A DNA stretch of 64,000 nt from Cristatella mucedo (taxonomy: Eukaryota; Bryozoa; Phylactolaemata; Cristatellidae), in the NCBI GenBank assembly GCA_009760855.2, contig WPIO01000005.1, forward strand, positions 12,130,001-12,194,000. Direction: 5' to 3'. Under the pieces are notes generated by a model. That model had not been told where the DNA came from and made no database searches. It was given only the letters and a program-made list of their open reading frames with translations. Position numbers and translations under genes: made by a program. This document shows, piece by piece, positions 1 to 43,010 of the stretch (within the stretch, counting starts at the first letter, position 1; the number at the start of each line of letters is the position of its first letter).

Positions 1-301
1 GTTACTGGCATGTGCCGTTTAGCTGTATATGTCTTATGTTATCGTGAAGCGGATATTATACCGCAAGTTGGCAGGCGACGGCTGTGTTGGCAGCGGATGC
101 TTTCAGGCTGTCGTCCTGATTGCTACGCCTCGTCGGGCAAGGCTAAGCCGCGTAACCCCACGCGAGCAATTCATTCTCTCTCGGTATTCTTTGCTTAGCG
201 ATCATGCACGAGGTGTTTTGCAAATTCGCTGTAAAGCATGCCCTTCGTGCATCCTCATTTGGTTGCTAATCTAGACTATTCGATTGCTTCCTTTACAGCA
301 T

Positions 302-367
302 ATGTAAAGTGCCTAGAAAGAGATTAAGTTATATGACGGCGCTATTAACATATGTTATTATTATTAT
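302..367 (+). mobile_element. Family A 3' tail only
   Basis: TGTAAAGTGCCTAGAAAGAG, ATTAAGTTATATGACGGCGC, then TTATTATTATTAT. The pairing arms of the tail hairpin are partly kept. Confidence 0.6.
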
Positions 368-775
368 CCTCAAGAAATGCAACTGCCAATATTATCATGA
401 TAGACCTGGCTTGCTCATTGCTTCCTTGTACTTCGCCAGATCCGGTAATCATCTGGTTAGCATAGAGAATCGTGCGGTTTGAGACTGACGCAGTAGCAGC
501 AGTCGGCTGTTCAGTTTTTAGCCGTCTTGTGGCGATCGTGGTCGCTACTTGCTGTTTGCAGCGGCCACCACTGTATTTGCTTACTAGAGCACAGGTCTTC
601 TGTGCTGGACTGCAATAGGCTGAGCATGCTGATTTAGTGAACGATCCAGCGTAGCAACTGCCCACTAGCCAAAACAGTGGCTGAATAAAGGGCCATTCAC
701 TTGGTCTGCATAATCGACAGCAGCTTTGGTGCATTATGATCACACACGTGCAGGTATCCCATCTCGCTCTCGTGC

Positions 776-776
776 C

Positions 777-825
<49 letters not shown>
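776..825. repeat. (CT)n microsatellite
   Basis: About 45 bases of CT with one TTT interruption near its start. Confidence 0.95.
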
Positions 826-887
826 GTATCTCTTTCTACAAATAAGAAACCGATCCGCCAGGTACGTACGCCACAAAACCTGCGATA

Positions 888-961
888 GTGCACTACATAA
901 AAAACTCTCCTGCATTACACCTACAGTCTTTGTGGAGTTACAGGTGAAGGTACATTACATG
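888..961 (+). mobile_element. LINE B terminal tail
   Basis: GTGCACTACATAAAAAACTC, TCCTGCATTACACCTACAGT, CTTTGTGGAGTTACAGGTGA: the LINE B end with no coding part. Confidence 0.6.
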
Positions 962-1497
962 AATGCCATACACCGTTTCCAGCACTTCAGGAGCCGAGGC
1001 TGACACGCAGGCGTGAACAAGCACAAATGCGAGCACGAGTGCACAAGTGGAATTCTTTGAAGATGCCCGACCTATCTTGTGATTCTGGTTATTGGTTTCC
1101 CATAGGTAACTAGCAAATGTCAGCAGGATGGAGATAGCTTGTAGGTTGTTGGCAGTATCATCAGCCCGCTCGGGCATGACACTCGTCCGAGGTGGCTGGT
1201 ATAAAGTGTCTAATTCGGAAGCTAGCTAAGTGTGCCCAATGATCAAGAGGCATGCAATGCAATTTGAGCTGCAACTGCTGCCACCAAGATTAGCCAGGTC
1301 TTGAACCGACCGATAGCATCATGTGTGATTAGCAGCAGCAGGTCTGACACGTACTCTATTGTGTTTCCAGCTTGTTATCAGCCTGCCTGACTGCTCTCGA
1401 CTCAGTTGAATCAGCCTTCTGATAGTGAGATGTGCCACCCTGTATAGGACTTGGAGAGAATGTGCTTTTCTGGAAAAGAACCTGAAACATAATGGTC

Positions 1498-1535
1498 ACA
1501 CACACGCACGCACGCACACACGCACACACACACAC
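1498..1535. repeat. (CA/CG)n microsatellite
   Basis: Mixed CACA and CACG units, about 38 bases. Confidence 0.9.
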
Positions 1536-2179
1536 CACCTGTAATTGATCTACTGCATGTGATGATGCATCTGGACCATTACTTAGGCTGCTTTTGGCTG
1601 CAAGCAATAGCTGAACCAACTGAATACTGAATACTTATATCTCCACCTGCTGTTGCTTCTACTACTCCCTATCTTACTGCTGTTGTTTTGTTTTAAGTAT
1701 CATGACATCTGATGTGAGGGTCCCCTATTATGCAACTCAAAAGTCGAACCGTAGCTTGCATGATGATGGTCGCTCTAGCAGTCAGATGTAGTAATGCTTG
1801 TGTGACACCAATGTGGAGCTCCATTGTGTTGGACAGGACACCGTTTACGAAAGCTCATTTTGTGATATGAGTCTTGTCTTTGCTAGTGTAGTGTGGAAGG
1901 GTACCGCAAATAATAGATCTACCTCAATCCCCAAACTGCATTACAAATGAACTGCATTTCGAAGCTCCAGGAAATGATTGCCTGTTATGTAGTACCATGG
2001 TTAGTGTATTTTTCAAATTTTTTGTAATTCTTCATATTCGTTCTGTAGAATATCGAATGAAAAGTTCTGCCTGACTTTATCTCCAGCTCTGAACTGCTGT
2101 GATCCATGTGAAGGTAAATATAGGTTGCACGAAGCTCAAATAGTGATTTTATGTCATACAGTGCTCTATGTCTAATTTA

Positions 2180-2325
2180 TTTTTATAATTCATTTGTATA
2201 TCGCTCTAAGAGAACTTAATCTCTATTCACGCACTTCACATATGCCACGGGGCTCGAGCCCACCATCTCGGCCAGACCTTGGTCGGGGCGACCACGTTAA
2301 CCATTGGGCCAAACCATCTACCAAA
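2180..2325 (-). mobile_element. SINE-1 copy (tRNA head, family A-like tail)
   Basis: Minus-strand reading: TTTGGCCCAATGGTTAACGT (box A-like), GGGCTCGAGCCCC (box B-like), then a tail with AGAGATTAAGTTCTCTTAGA and AATGAATTAT. Same order as the copies at 8915 and 37610. Confidence 0.7.
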
Positions 2326-2577
2326 TTTCACGGCATTCTGCTGGGGGTTTCTGAGACTGCAAAATACATTCTTTGCACGGAATGGAATCGGGGCTAGCCA
2401 GCCAGTTAGAACTTGACTATGATTTTCTTGAAACACATGAATGGAATTATATGGAATTTGATAGACACACTCTCAACACAGTTCCTTAGGATCTACATCA
2501 TTAGCAGAGCTTCACATTGCACATTTTTACTATACCATGTAGATTGAAGTTATTCAAGGGCCCTATATTATCTAGAT

Positions 2578-2962
2578 CAGAGGTCGGCAAACTCCCGCCT
2601 TTAAGCCAGATCCGGCCTAGCTAGTGCTCCAGTCCGGCCTTGTGGGCCTCTTAGTTATTTATTGATGAATCCGGCCTTGGGGAGTTGTTGCGGTTTTCTT
2701 CCCCTTCATTGTAGAGGTACTTTGACTTACGAGTATCCCAACTAATGAGTTTTCGAGGCACGAGCCATCTTTCGGCTACTTTTTGCTTTGAGTCGGAGCT
2801 AACTGTTATTGTGCTTGATTTTGCTTCGTGCTGTATAAAGTGGGCGTAGCCGCTATGCCCACTCCTGGCCAGGTGGAGTCGGCTGGTTTCTTCTGGCCTA
2901 GTGTGCCTTCTTGACCCCCTGAAATGAATGGCCTAGTAGTCCAAAAAGTTTGCCGACCTCTG
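2578..2962. mobile_element. hAT-type MITE, 385 bp, with 8-bp target duplication
   Basis: Perfect 16-bp terminal inverted repeats, CAGAGGTCGGCAAACT at the left and its complement at the right. Both sides are flanked by ATCTAGAT (2570-2577 and 2963-2970), an 8-bp duplication as made by hAT transposases. No transposase is encoded, so it is non-autonomous. CAGAGGTCGGCAAACT resembles hAT termini in many animals. Confidence 0.9.
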
Positions 2963-2970
2963 ATCTAGAT

Positions 2971-4062
2971 CGTTAACCTACCGAACGCATCGAGTGAATA
3001 GCTGCTTTGCCTGAACGCTACCTGCCTATTTAATATGCCACGTGACCTTCTGGTCCACACCACTTTATCTGAATGCAGTTGGGGTTTCGAGGCCATTGGA
3101 ATTGCTAGTAGTGCCCACGAAGCTCGAAAGTTCGTGGATCCTTCGAACCTCGGTACTGCCTGAGGTCTACTGAAGTGGGACTGTGTAAGGGCCTCAACTT
3201 GAAATGATTCGTTGGGTTATAAATCTTAACTATAAACCCACCGCAGTTCTTTCTCTGCTACCCGTGAGAATCATGCAGTTACCACGATTGCTTTAGTGCA
3301 AACAATGTTTCTTAGGTTCTACATCATCAAGCCATGCTACTGCCCTGGCAACAGGGCGTAGGCAGAAGGGCTGGTAGAATGCAGTCAGGCGTTAGCTTGC
3401 TATTATTATTGGTTGGTTTGAGCTTGCTTGAAGTCCTCTCTCCTCAAAGGGTTCGTGTTGAACTGCTGCTGACATTGCTAGCCCCAAACAAAGTAATTTC
3501 ATTGCCATAGTTGTGTGTTCTGTATTGTCTTACCCTTCTATGGCCTGTATTGAAGCCAAAGAAAGTCTTTATGGGAAGGTGATACCTAAAGCATTGCAAG
3601 TATGCATTGCTCATGGAAAATGTGGTTATTTTTTAAGGCTGGTAAGTTAAGCTGGGCACCGAGGAGAAAGTCGATGCGATGGACATAGACGCACTCGAGC
3701 GAATAAGTATTGGTAACCCCTTGCTTATGATGGGTAATAAGAATTAGCCTATGTACACCGAAGCACAAATAATTAATTCGCCCAATTGACACAATACCTT
3801 TCACGATAGTATTTTCGTAAACCATCACACGTGGACATGCAAAGTAATATGACTACACCTCATCGGATGTGCTCATTTCCTAGCCTCCCACAATCGCTAA
3901 CCGGCTTACCTAAGGCCTCTATTTGACTGCCTTTACGAAAGCCCACATGTGGCCTTTCTACCGAACGGACCTTGCGTTTCAATTGCTATACTATTGCAAA
4001 TTGGCGAGACTTCGATGAAGTGCAACCTGAAGAAAATGGTTGAGACTGCTCTCGTCGGTAAT
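2971..4062. other. Region without recognised features
   Basis: No coding, RNA or repeat signal seen beyond short AT runs. Confidence 0.4.
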
Positions 4063-4178
4063 GCAAAGAGACCTGGCCGACCACATGTCACTACACCCAC
4101 AAGGACAGACTGATTAAGAGGCAAAGAGACCTGGCCGATCACATGTCACTACAGCCACAAGGACAGACTGATTAAGAG
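4063..4178. repeat. Tandem duplication, 2 x 58 bp
   Basis: GCAAAGAGACCTGGCCGAyC then ACATGTCACTACA continues to TGATTAAGAG; the units at 4063 and 4121 differ at two positions (C/T and C/G). Confidence 0.9.
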
Positions 4179-4439
4179 TAAAGCTTTAGGCATCATTTCA
4201 CCCCCTGCAAGGGTTAATGCTTAAAGCCTGCAGACTGTGTCTGGGAGTCTTGTCGGTTAAGATACGCTTAAGCAGTGGCTAGATGAGCAAAGTATGTTTG
4301 TTTGGAATGCAAAAAATGTGACTCCTGTCCATCAAGCATGAAGTGGGTCCTTTGGAATGGGAAGGGTGAGAGCACATTGGACATGCAAAGACTAGAGCAA
4401 AATCGAATGGGACGATACAAGTAAATATGCCATTTGTAG

Positions 4440-4511
4440 GGCTGTGGCGCCGGCGACCTGCTGCCATTTTCTCGGTCCACGTCGGAAGTGGGAGTGGCCG
4501 CTTCCTCAGGT
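4440..4511 (+). promoter_or_regulatory. Possible housekeeping-type promoter or noncoding first exon
   Basis: A GC-rich island in AT-richer DNA contains GCCATTTT (4463-4470, YY1-like) and CGGAAGTG (4483-4490, ETS-like), then CAG followed by a gtgtgt donor-like site at 4510. This arrangement is common at housekeeping promoters, and GAPVD1 needs a spliced 5' UTR. There is no direct proof of transcription. Confidence 0.2.
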
Positions 4512-5204
4512 GTGTGCACTTCTGTCGGCCCGCTTGAAGGGAAGTTCGTCGAGTCGACAGTTTTGGCTCCACCCTCTCGTCACATCACGTCGATGCTCGA
4601 GCTTCTGCGTACGTGTCCGAGCATGCCCGAGTAGATTGGTGCTCACAAACTGCCTCGGCTTGAAGAGGGTTGAGGGCAACTCGGGGTTTTGCGGATTGTT
4701 AATGTTGACCTGGCAACACTTTTTGTTTCCTGAGTAGCCTCTTGCAGTCACAGTCACATGGAGGAGGGCTTCGTCGGCCTGTGCGCTCTGCATCTCTCGA
4801 GTGCAGAGTGTGCGGCTCATGTCAGGATCTGCAGCTGGCTGCTGCTCCCGCCCTCCCGCCTGCTGCTGCACAAGTCTGTATCTGCTGTGAGCGTGAGTGC
4901 CGAGGAGAAGGTGCGAATGACCCTGGGTCTTGGGTTCGAGTCCCTGCAGCGAGCAATCCTTTATTGGCCACTGCAAGCTAGGTGGTGAGCGATGACGTTG
5001 CTCAGTCACTGCATACGCCCAGTGGCAGAAGTATTTACGCAGGCCCGTAACGGTCTTCGGGGCGACTGACCGGATCAGTTTTCATCTGATAAATAAAGCC
5101 GTCGCCCACGAGTCTTCATGGTCGCAGAATGCCCTTGCATTGTAGCACGTTGATGGAAACATTCCTTTCCTGCGATGCCAGTAATGCATTGCAAGGCAAT
5201 GCTT

Positions 5205-5526
5205 CAATACCCGACTTGCGTCAGAACGTCCCCTGACATGACCACATTTAAAAAGAACTTAAAAACACCTATTTAGGACAGCATTTAGTGGGTCGCTGTG
5301 ATTCGTCCTTCATGTGCTTGTGCGTGCTGACACTGTGCATGCTGCCACTAACCACATTTGCATGCTGACCCTGTGCATGTCACCCCTAACCATGTTATTC
5401 CTGTTGTTTATCAAGCATGCTATTACTCACCATTCAATAGCGATTCCCTTTGCAGCAAAGGTAAAGCGCCTAGAAAGAGATTGAGTTCTCTGAGGGCACT
5501 TTATCAAGTGCATTATTAATATTAAA
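5205..5526 (+). mobile_element. LINE A 3' fragment
   Basis: Begins in the end of the reverse-transcriptase ORF (ACTTGCGTCAGAACGTCCCC), then the conserved noncoding 3' part and the tail AAGCGCCTAGAAAGAGATTG, AGTTCTCTGAGGGCACTTTA, ending in a TTA-rich repeat. 5' truncated. Confidence 0.8.
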
Positions 5527-5529
5527 ATA

Positions 5530-7120
5530 TTTGCGGTCACTGCAATTGTACACAGCATATTCGTCATTGCTCCTATGAAAGTTCAAAGGTAATTGTCTTC
5601 GGATGGTGGTGAAAGTTGATAGCAACAGGGTCACGTTCCAGGGCTGCTTCTGTTGTGGCATTGTGATGCAAGATACTTATTCAAAACTACTCTAGAAATT
5701 TACGGTACCTGGTTCAGTGGGCAGTCGTAGAGGCTAATTTTTTTCAAACCGGGCCTAATGAGCCCATGAGCCTAAGCATGTACGTAAGCATATTCAATAT
5801 TTTTTCTGCTATGATTCGAATTAAGTAAAGGGCCATGCTGCTGGCTGAGTGGCCGTGCCAGTCTTTTTCGCCTGAATCCCATTGAGTGTCTGTGGTGAAG
5901 TGGATAGAAGGCTCAGAGCACTAGGTCGTATCGTACGTCATATGCTAAGGCCGGATGTTTGCTAGCGCTTATTTTGCTCCGTGCCCTAGTTGCTCCTGAT
6001 ATAAAAGAAGATGTATGCAGTAACATCACTTCAGCACCAACGCCTAGCCAATTACTGTAATGGTGCTGCTGAGTGAGAGCTACGAGTGCCAGCTGACTGT
6101 GTGAGCAGCTTGCTCCCAACCAGCCATTGAATTGCCTAACAATGTCTCATGGTTCGTAAGTTCGAACTCAATCACAGTTGCTATCAAGAGCTTGAATGTT
6201 TTTTTCCAGTCTCTGTGTTTGTGTTTAGCCAGAGTAGTTTTAGTCGGGTAGAAATCATTTAATTGGAGGATTGAACCTTGCCAGTCGTTTGGAAATTGAA
6301 AGGACATGCTCCTCTGCACTAACATTCGCCTTACCGTGGGGCATATTGAGGGGTTTTGCTATGGCCTTTCCCTCGTGAGCTTGGCAGAAGGGCATACCAC
6401 TCGTGATGAGCTCAGACTCTTTTGAAGGTTTAACCCTCCCAACTGGTTATGACACAATCCCTATGCTAGTAGCCCAATTGCTCATGCTTGTTTCAAATGG
6501 TGTATTATGGTTTTCTGATCATAACCATCATAAGTAACCATAATTGAAGGTGACGGTGGTAGTTTTATATGCCTCATTTGATGTTGTAGCAAATTGCTCT
6601 TAATGCACAATGAGGAAGTAGCTGATTTAGTTCCAAGTAGGTGTATGCCTTTGTAGGTACCTCACTGTAACTCATGCACTCAAACATTTTCGTCTTGAAG
6701 AAGGTTGGTTGTAGCCATCAACCTTATAGTAGCTTTACTTCAACTGATTTTTTTTGACAGGGCTTGCATAGTTGACATTTTGGTTTGATTGCTCAAAAGT
6801 GTGATTCTGTTACCATCGAATCCCTGTGTGTTCTTTGCTCCCTTGCTCACTGGTGCCTTCTCGTGCAACAGGCCTTGGCATAATATGTATGGTGACTACG
6901 TGTGTTTGTGTGTGTTTATTTATTTGTGTGTTTATGTATGTGTGTTGGTCCTGCATGCCAAAATAAAATGCTTGGCAGCAGGTATGTCTGGGCTTCTTAT
7001 GATGCCACTGGCCTTGACATGCTGATAAAAAGGACATGCTATTTAAATTCTTTTGCAGCTTGGGGGAGGAGTGGTCTTATGTGTTTGAGTACTCTCGTGT
7101 ATACATACCGTGGGATCGTA
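5530..7120. other. Region without recognised features
   Basis: Only a short GT-rich stretch near 6900-6950. No exon recognised on either strand. Confidence 0.4.
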
Positions 7121-7275
7121 TACACGATTGCGAAACTACTGCAGTTCCGAAAAAACGAGTGCTTGGTAGATCATGGCCTGTACTTCACTAGCCACCAGCC
7201 CGGAAGGAAGTTTTGGGCACATTCATGTTAGATATTCTTAGGCTGACAATTCACACCGCTATAGGGGCACATCGG
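7120..7275 (+). repeat. Diverged direct repeat, copy 1
   Basis: About 150 bases including AGCCACCAGCCCGGAAGGAA, GTTTTGGGCACATTCATG and TGACAATTCACACCGCTATA. About 70% similar to 8515-8670. Identity unknown; could be a decayed LTR or a repeat family. Confidence 0.55.
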
Positions 7276-7329
7276 CTATATAACATCTCCCACCTTTGGT
7301 TATAAGCTATGCAGTGTCTGGGTTATGCG

Positions 7330-7530
7330 CTACAGCCTATTTGTTTCGAGCAGGTCGTGAAGCATTGATGGTTGCTGTCCATGAGTGCTAATATTGCTGT
7401 GTGCTGGAATGATTATATTGCGATTAAGAAAGTTTGCTGCCATCCATGTGCGAATGTCATCAATACATGCAGCAAGGGAGTGGAGAGAAATCGATATGCT
7501 CGAGGGCTGGTAGTTATCAAAGCATAGGTA
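7330..7530 (-). mobile_element. LINE A fragment, internal reverse-transcriptase piece
   Basis: The minus-strand translation contains LAACIDDIRTWMAANFLN, which matches WMAANFLKMNDDKTN of the LINE copy at 59070. Broken after that motif; a short decayed piece. Confidence 0.55.
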
Positions 7531-7534
7531 CAAC

Positions 7535-7539
7535 TGAGT

Positions 7540-7617
<78 letters not shown>
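7535..7617. repeat. (GA)n microsatellite
   Basis: About 80 bases of GA with a single AAA interruption. Confidence 0.95.
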
Positions 7618-7619
<2 letters not shown>

Positions 7620-8514
7620 TAGAGAGGAAAATATAGAGAATGTCTATTTCGCGAGTTCTACTTTTCTACAAAGACTCCTAGGCGTTTTGTCTTCTTGGGG
7701 ACACTCTTGTTCCTATCATGCCTGGGCAGCCACTTCTGCAATGGTTCCGTGGACTTTGCCACTTGGTGAATTTGATGCCGTCATCTTTTTCCACATTCAT
7801 GCCGGCCAACTCCGTGCAGCAGCAACAATTCTATGGTAACCATTCTATGGTTGCTAAATCGGCGTTTAGTAATGGGAAATGCATTAGACTTCTTGTTCGG
7901 ATTCTTCAGGGAGACACGTATTTGCTACCGATCCTTCCCAAGCATGGAATCTGGCCACATGGATTTGGGACTGGTCAGTGGCCGTCGATGGCGCTGCCAA
8001 ATCATGCATCATCGATATCGCCATCTGCTCGAGGCATTTTTCACTCAGCTTGAACAGTTGCCGTCGCGCTAAACACTGACTGAGATCATACCCATGGGGC
8101 ACCAGGTTCTAGTTCATCAGCGTGAGCGGTTTGTTCTTACTGAATAGCTTGCTGGTAAAGCAAGTTGTGACCAATGCGGTCGAAGTTTCTGGGCAGCCTA
8201 TTGGCGATCGAGGAAAAGTCGTTGATTGTGTTATTGTCAATATTAAAGAGAAGCTCAGGTCGAAAGAATCATAGCCAGCAAAGTGCAGCAACAAGGCCTT
8301 TATACCAATGGATTCCTTTATACCTTGCTCGAAGACATTGTCTTTAAAGTGGCTTTGCCACATCGTCGATCGTTCGGCAGCAGTAATGGCGGGTTCTGCC
8401 TCAAATGGCAGCACATGCCATTTGGCCTCTCCCTTTTATCATTTTTCTATGGTGCCGACCTTCGGGGTAAAATCTTCATCCGCCAAATAATATTCACATA
8501 CTTGCTATTAGTGG

Positions 8515-8670
8515 GTATGCGATTGCAAAACCACACCACAGTATGAACAAGTGCTGGGTTGACAGTAGGTCTGGTTTTAGTAAGCCACCAGTCCTAAAGA
8601 AGTTCTGGGCACATGCACAGTGGGATATTTTACCGTGGACAATTCACAAGGTGATAGGGGTACCAGCAGC
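8515..8670 (+). repeat. Diverged direct repeat, copy 2
   Basis: AAGCCACCAGTCCTAAAGAA, GTTCTGGGCACATGCACA and GGACAATTCACAAGGTGATA match copy 1 in the same order. The 1.2 kb between the copies shows no recognised gene. Confidence 0.55.
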
Positions 8671-8914
8671 TGAACAACAGGTAAATCCGGGTAGCTAACC
8701 CTGGATTCGTGTGATTTCATTGAGTTTCCAGTGGTCTCTTGCTGCCAGTGCTCACTTCGGACAGAACTTGTCCTGCCCGAGCTTGGTTGTCGGCAGAGAG
8801 TGCATTCAGAATGAGCCTCTTCTTTGTGTGGTCACTGACAATAAGTGGATGCTGCCGTTGTCTCTCTATTTATTGGCTTGCTGGACTGAATTTAGAGGGG
8901 GCTGGCTATTTGCT

Positions 8915-9078
8915 CTGGTTTGGCACAGTGGTTAAGTTGCCAGTCTTTAACGACCAAAGTCAAAATGAACGTATTTGATGATTTACGTACTGGGCTAGAG
9001 CCCCGTGCATCTGAAGTGCCTGAACAGAGATTAAGTTCTCTTGGGGTGCTGTACAAATGAATTATTATTATTATTATT
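8915..9078 (+). mobile_element. SINE-1 copy, complete head and tail
   Basis: Head TTTGGCACAGTGGTTAAGTT (box A-like), GGGCTAGAGCCCCGTG (box B-like), then GTGCCTGAACAGAGATTAAG, TTCTCTTGGGGTGCTGTACA, AATGAA and (TTA)n. The best plus-strand example of the family. Confidence 0.75.
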
Positions 9079-9079
9079 C

Positions 9080-10102
9080 CTATGAAAACTTCGAGTAGGT
9101 GACGGGCCAATTACAGCCACTTTCTGACGTGGGTGTCGTGTGACTTGACTTAACAATAATTTAGATGTCACTTTTGGAAACTTATTTTCGGGGTCCATTA
9201 GACTTGGCTTCTCCTATGGACTATTGCAAGTGATAGGTTGCTTGATGTCTGGTCTTCCAGCTTGGAGTATGCCACCTGCCGAGCAAAAAAGCACACTGTC
9301 CTGCTGCTAAAGCGTCCAGTGGTCAGCTTTACTGTCAAATAGGGTTAGCTGCTCTAGTGAGCTTGATTGACCTGCCCTTTCCACCTGCCCTGATATGGTT
9401 GCCATGTGCCAGGCTGCAGTTCCTGGCCACAGTGCCAGGCTAGCTGCTGCCTGTGTACAAAGAGGGCCGAACGTACCAACATGAAGGGAAACGGCTTTTC
9501 CATTCGTATCTTTATTATTTCTAAAAAAAGGGGTTTATAACAGTCTCTAGTCTCTGGATTCTGCATAGCACAAAGCATTGCAATGTCCAGAACATGCCGT
9601 CTGCAAGTGAGACTAGGTTTGTCCACCCACTCTGGTGCACATTCATGGCCATCGCTGATTCAGACACCCATCGCTTCCTCAATGGTGCCAAAACCTAAGC
9701 AGTAGGTCAGAGCAAAACAGCTGCAATTTCCTGTTGATTCAACTTATGGCATTCTTGACTTTTTGGTTCTCCCTAGTTCTCTCTCATTTGCCATTTCACG
9801 TTTGAGGGTCCCGTAGCCTTGCAAAAATCAGCAGGGAGTCACCAATTATGGCATTCATCCTGGCTACTGTTTATGATTTATCTTAATTTTGCATTGTTGG
9901 AAATGCCTCTGGCTTAATGTTGTGACTTAGCACTGTTGATAAAATTGGAAATAACCATACTATTGTACATCATGCAACTAGCAGTATGCATGTATTTTGC
10001 TGCTATACGTTGTCTGTTGAGCAGTTGCTAGAGACATTCTTGATTTCCCATTATACTGGTATATTATTCATCCGAACCTATTCCACTGCCATCAGTTTTA
10101 GT
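9080..10102. other. DNA just upstream of the first GAPVD1 coding exon
   Basis: No coding signal. AT-rich toward 10 kb, ending in acceptor-like AGs before the ATG. Probably a 5' UTR intron if the transcript starts further upstream. Confidence 0.4.
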
Positions 10103-42087
<31,985 letters not shown>

Positions 42088-42265
42088 GCACAGCCCGAGC
42101 GGCAGCCTGCAGAATGCGAGACAGCTGGACTCGGGCAGAAAGTGCGTGCCGTCGATTGGCTGCTGCTGATGCTGTAGGTCGCTCCGCTCGGTTGGCCGCA
42201 GTGCTCTCATCACGCCATGCCGCTCAGTGTGAGCGCTTGCGCTCACCTGTACTGTGCGGTGTAGG

Positions 42266-42417
<152 letters not shown>

Positions 42418-42986
42418 CGCAGCAGCAGAATGCCGATAGGATTTGCAAGGTTGCTTCGAGCTGTTGCTAGCACCGCTGTTCAGTTCGAGCTGACACCTCA
42501 TCAGAGCAGCTCATTGCCATGTTTGGTGGGTCGCATGCCAAGGTTTTTTTGGCACTTGCTGCTTGTATCTACCGTCCCCCATACTAGCAGAGGACGCTTC
42601 ACTCGTCTGTGGAGTGCACGAGCGCCGCCTTGCTTGCTCCTGTGAGACCCCCACCCATTCCTTAACCCGTTCGTGGCTGCACTTCTAGGCCCTATGAAGC
42701 ACGTGCCTCAGAAGTCGCCTCTGTAGGCCTCGAGCTCCTAAAAATCGTCTAACTGCTCTATAGAGACCGTTCGGGAGCCGGTGCTCGATTTAACGTGCGG
42801 CTCTGCGCTGCTGCGCACTTGGTGCCGTGCTCGTCTCTTGTCTGACCTCGATGTTGCAGCGGAGCTCCGATGCCGCTATCAAGGTTCGGGGGCTCTTGCA
42901 GAGCTCACCACCGCCCTATATTCTTCCACGGCACTCTATATTCTGCGACCCTCCATTCTTCCACTGTACAAACGCCTGTTCTATGC

Positions 42987-42992
42987 AATAAA
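42987..42992 (+). terminator. Polyadenylation signal AATAAA for GAPVD1
   Basis: First canonical AATAAA seen after the GAPVD1 stop, 900 bases downstream, in a short AT-rich stretch. It precedes the convergent IQCH 3' end. Confidence 0.55.
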
Positions 42993-43010
42993 TTATTCAT
43001 CATTCTTCCA

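Larger units (their letters stand above)
370..2170. other. Upstream region without recognised genes
   Basis: Apart from a CT repeat, a LINE B tail and a CA/CG repeat, I see no exon or promoter. Open frames here are short and have no family resemblance. Confidence 0.4.

Noticed and set aside
4506-5009. 167-residue minus-strand frame
   Set aside because: No recognisable domain and it overlaps a SINE-like box B (4930-4950). Kept only as possible promoter-region DNA.
8109-8546. Possible Ty3/gypsy reverse transcriptase (LKWQHMPFGLS in plus frame)
   Set aside because: Only the short MPFGLS resemblance; no neighbouring RT, protease or integrase motifs in any frame.
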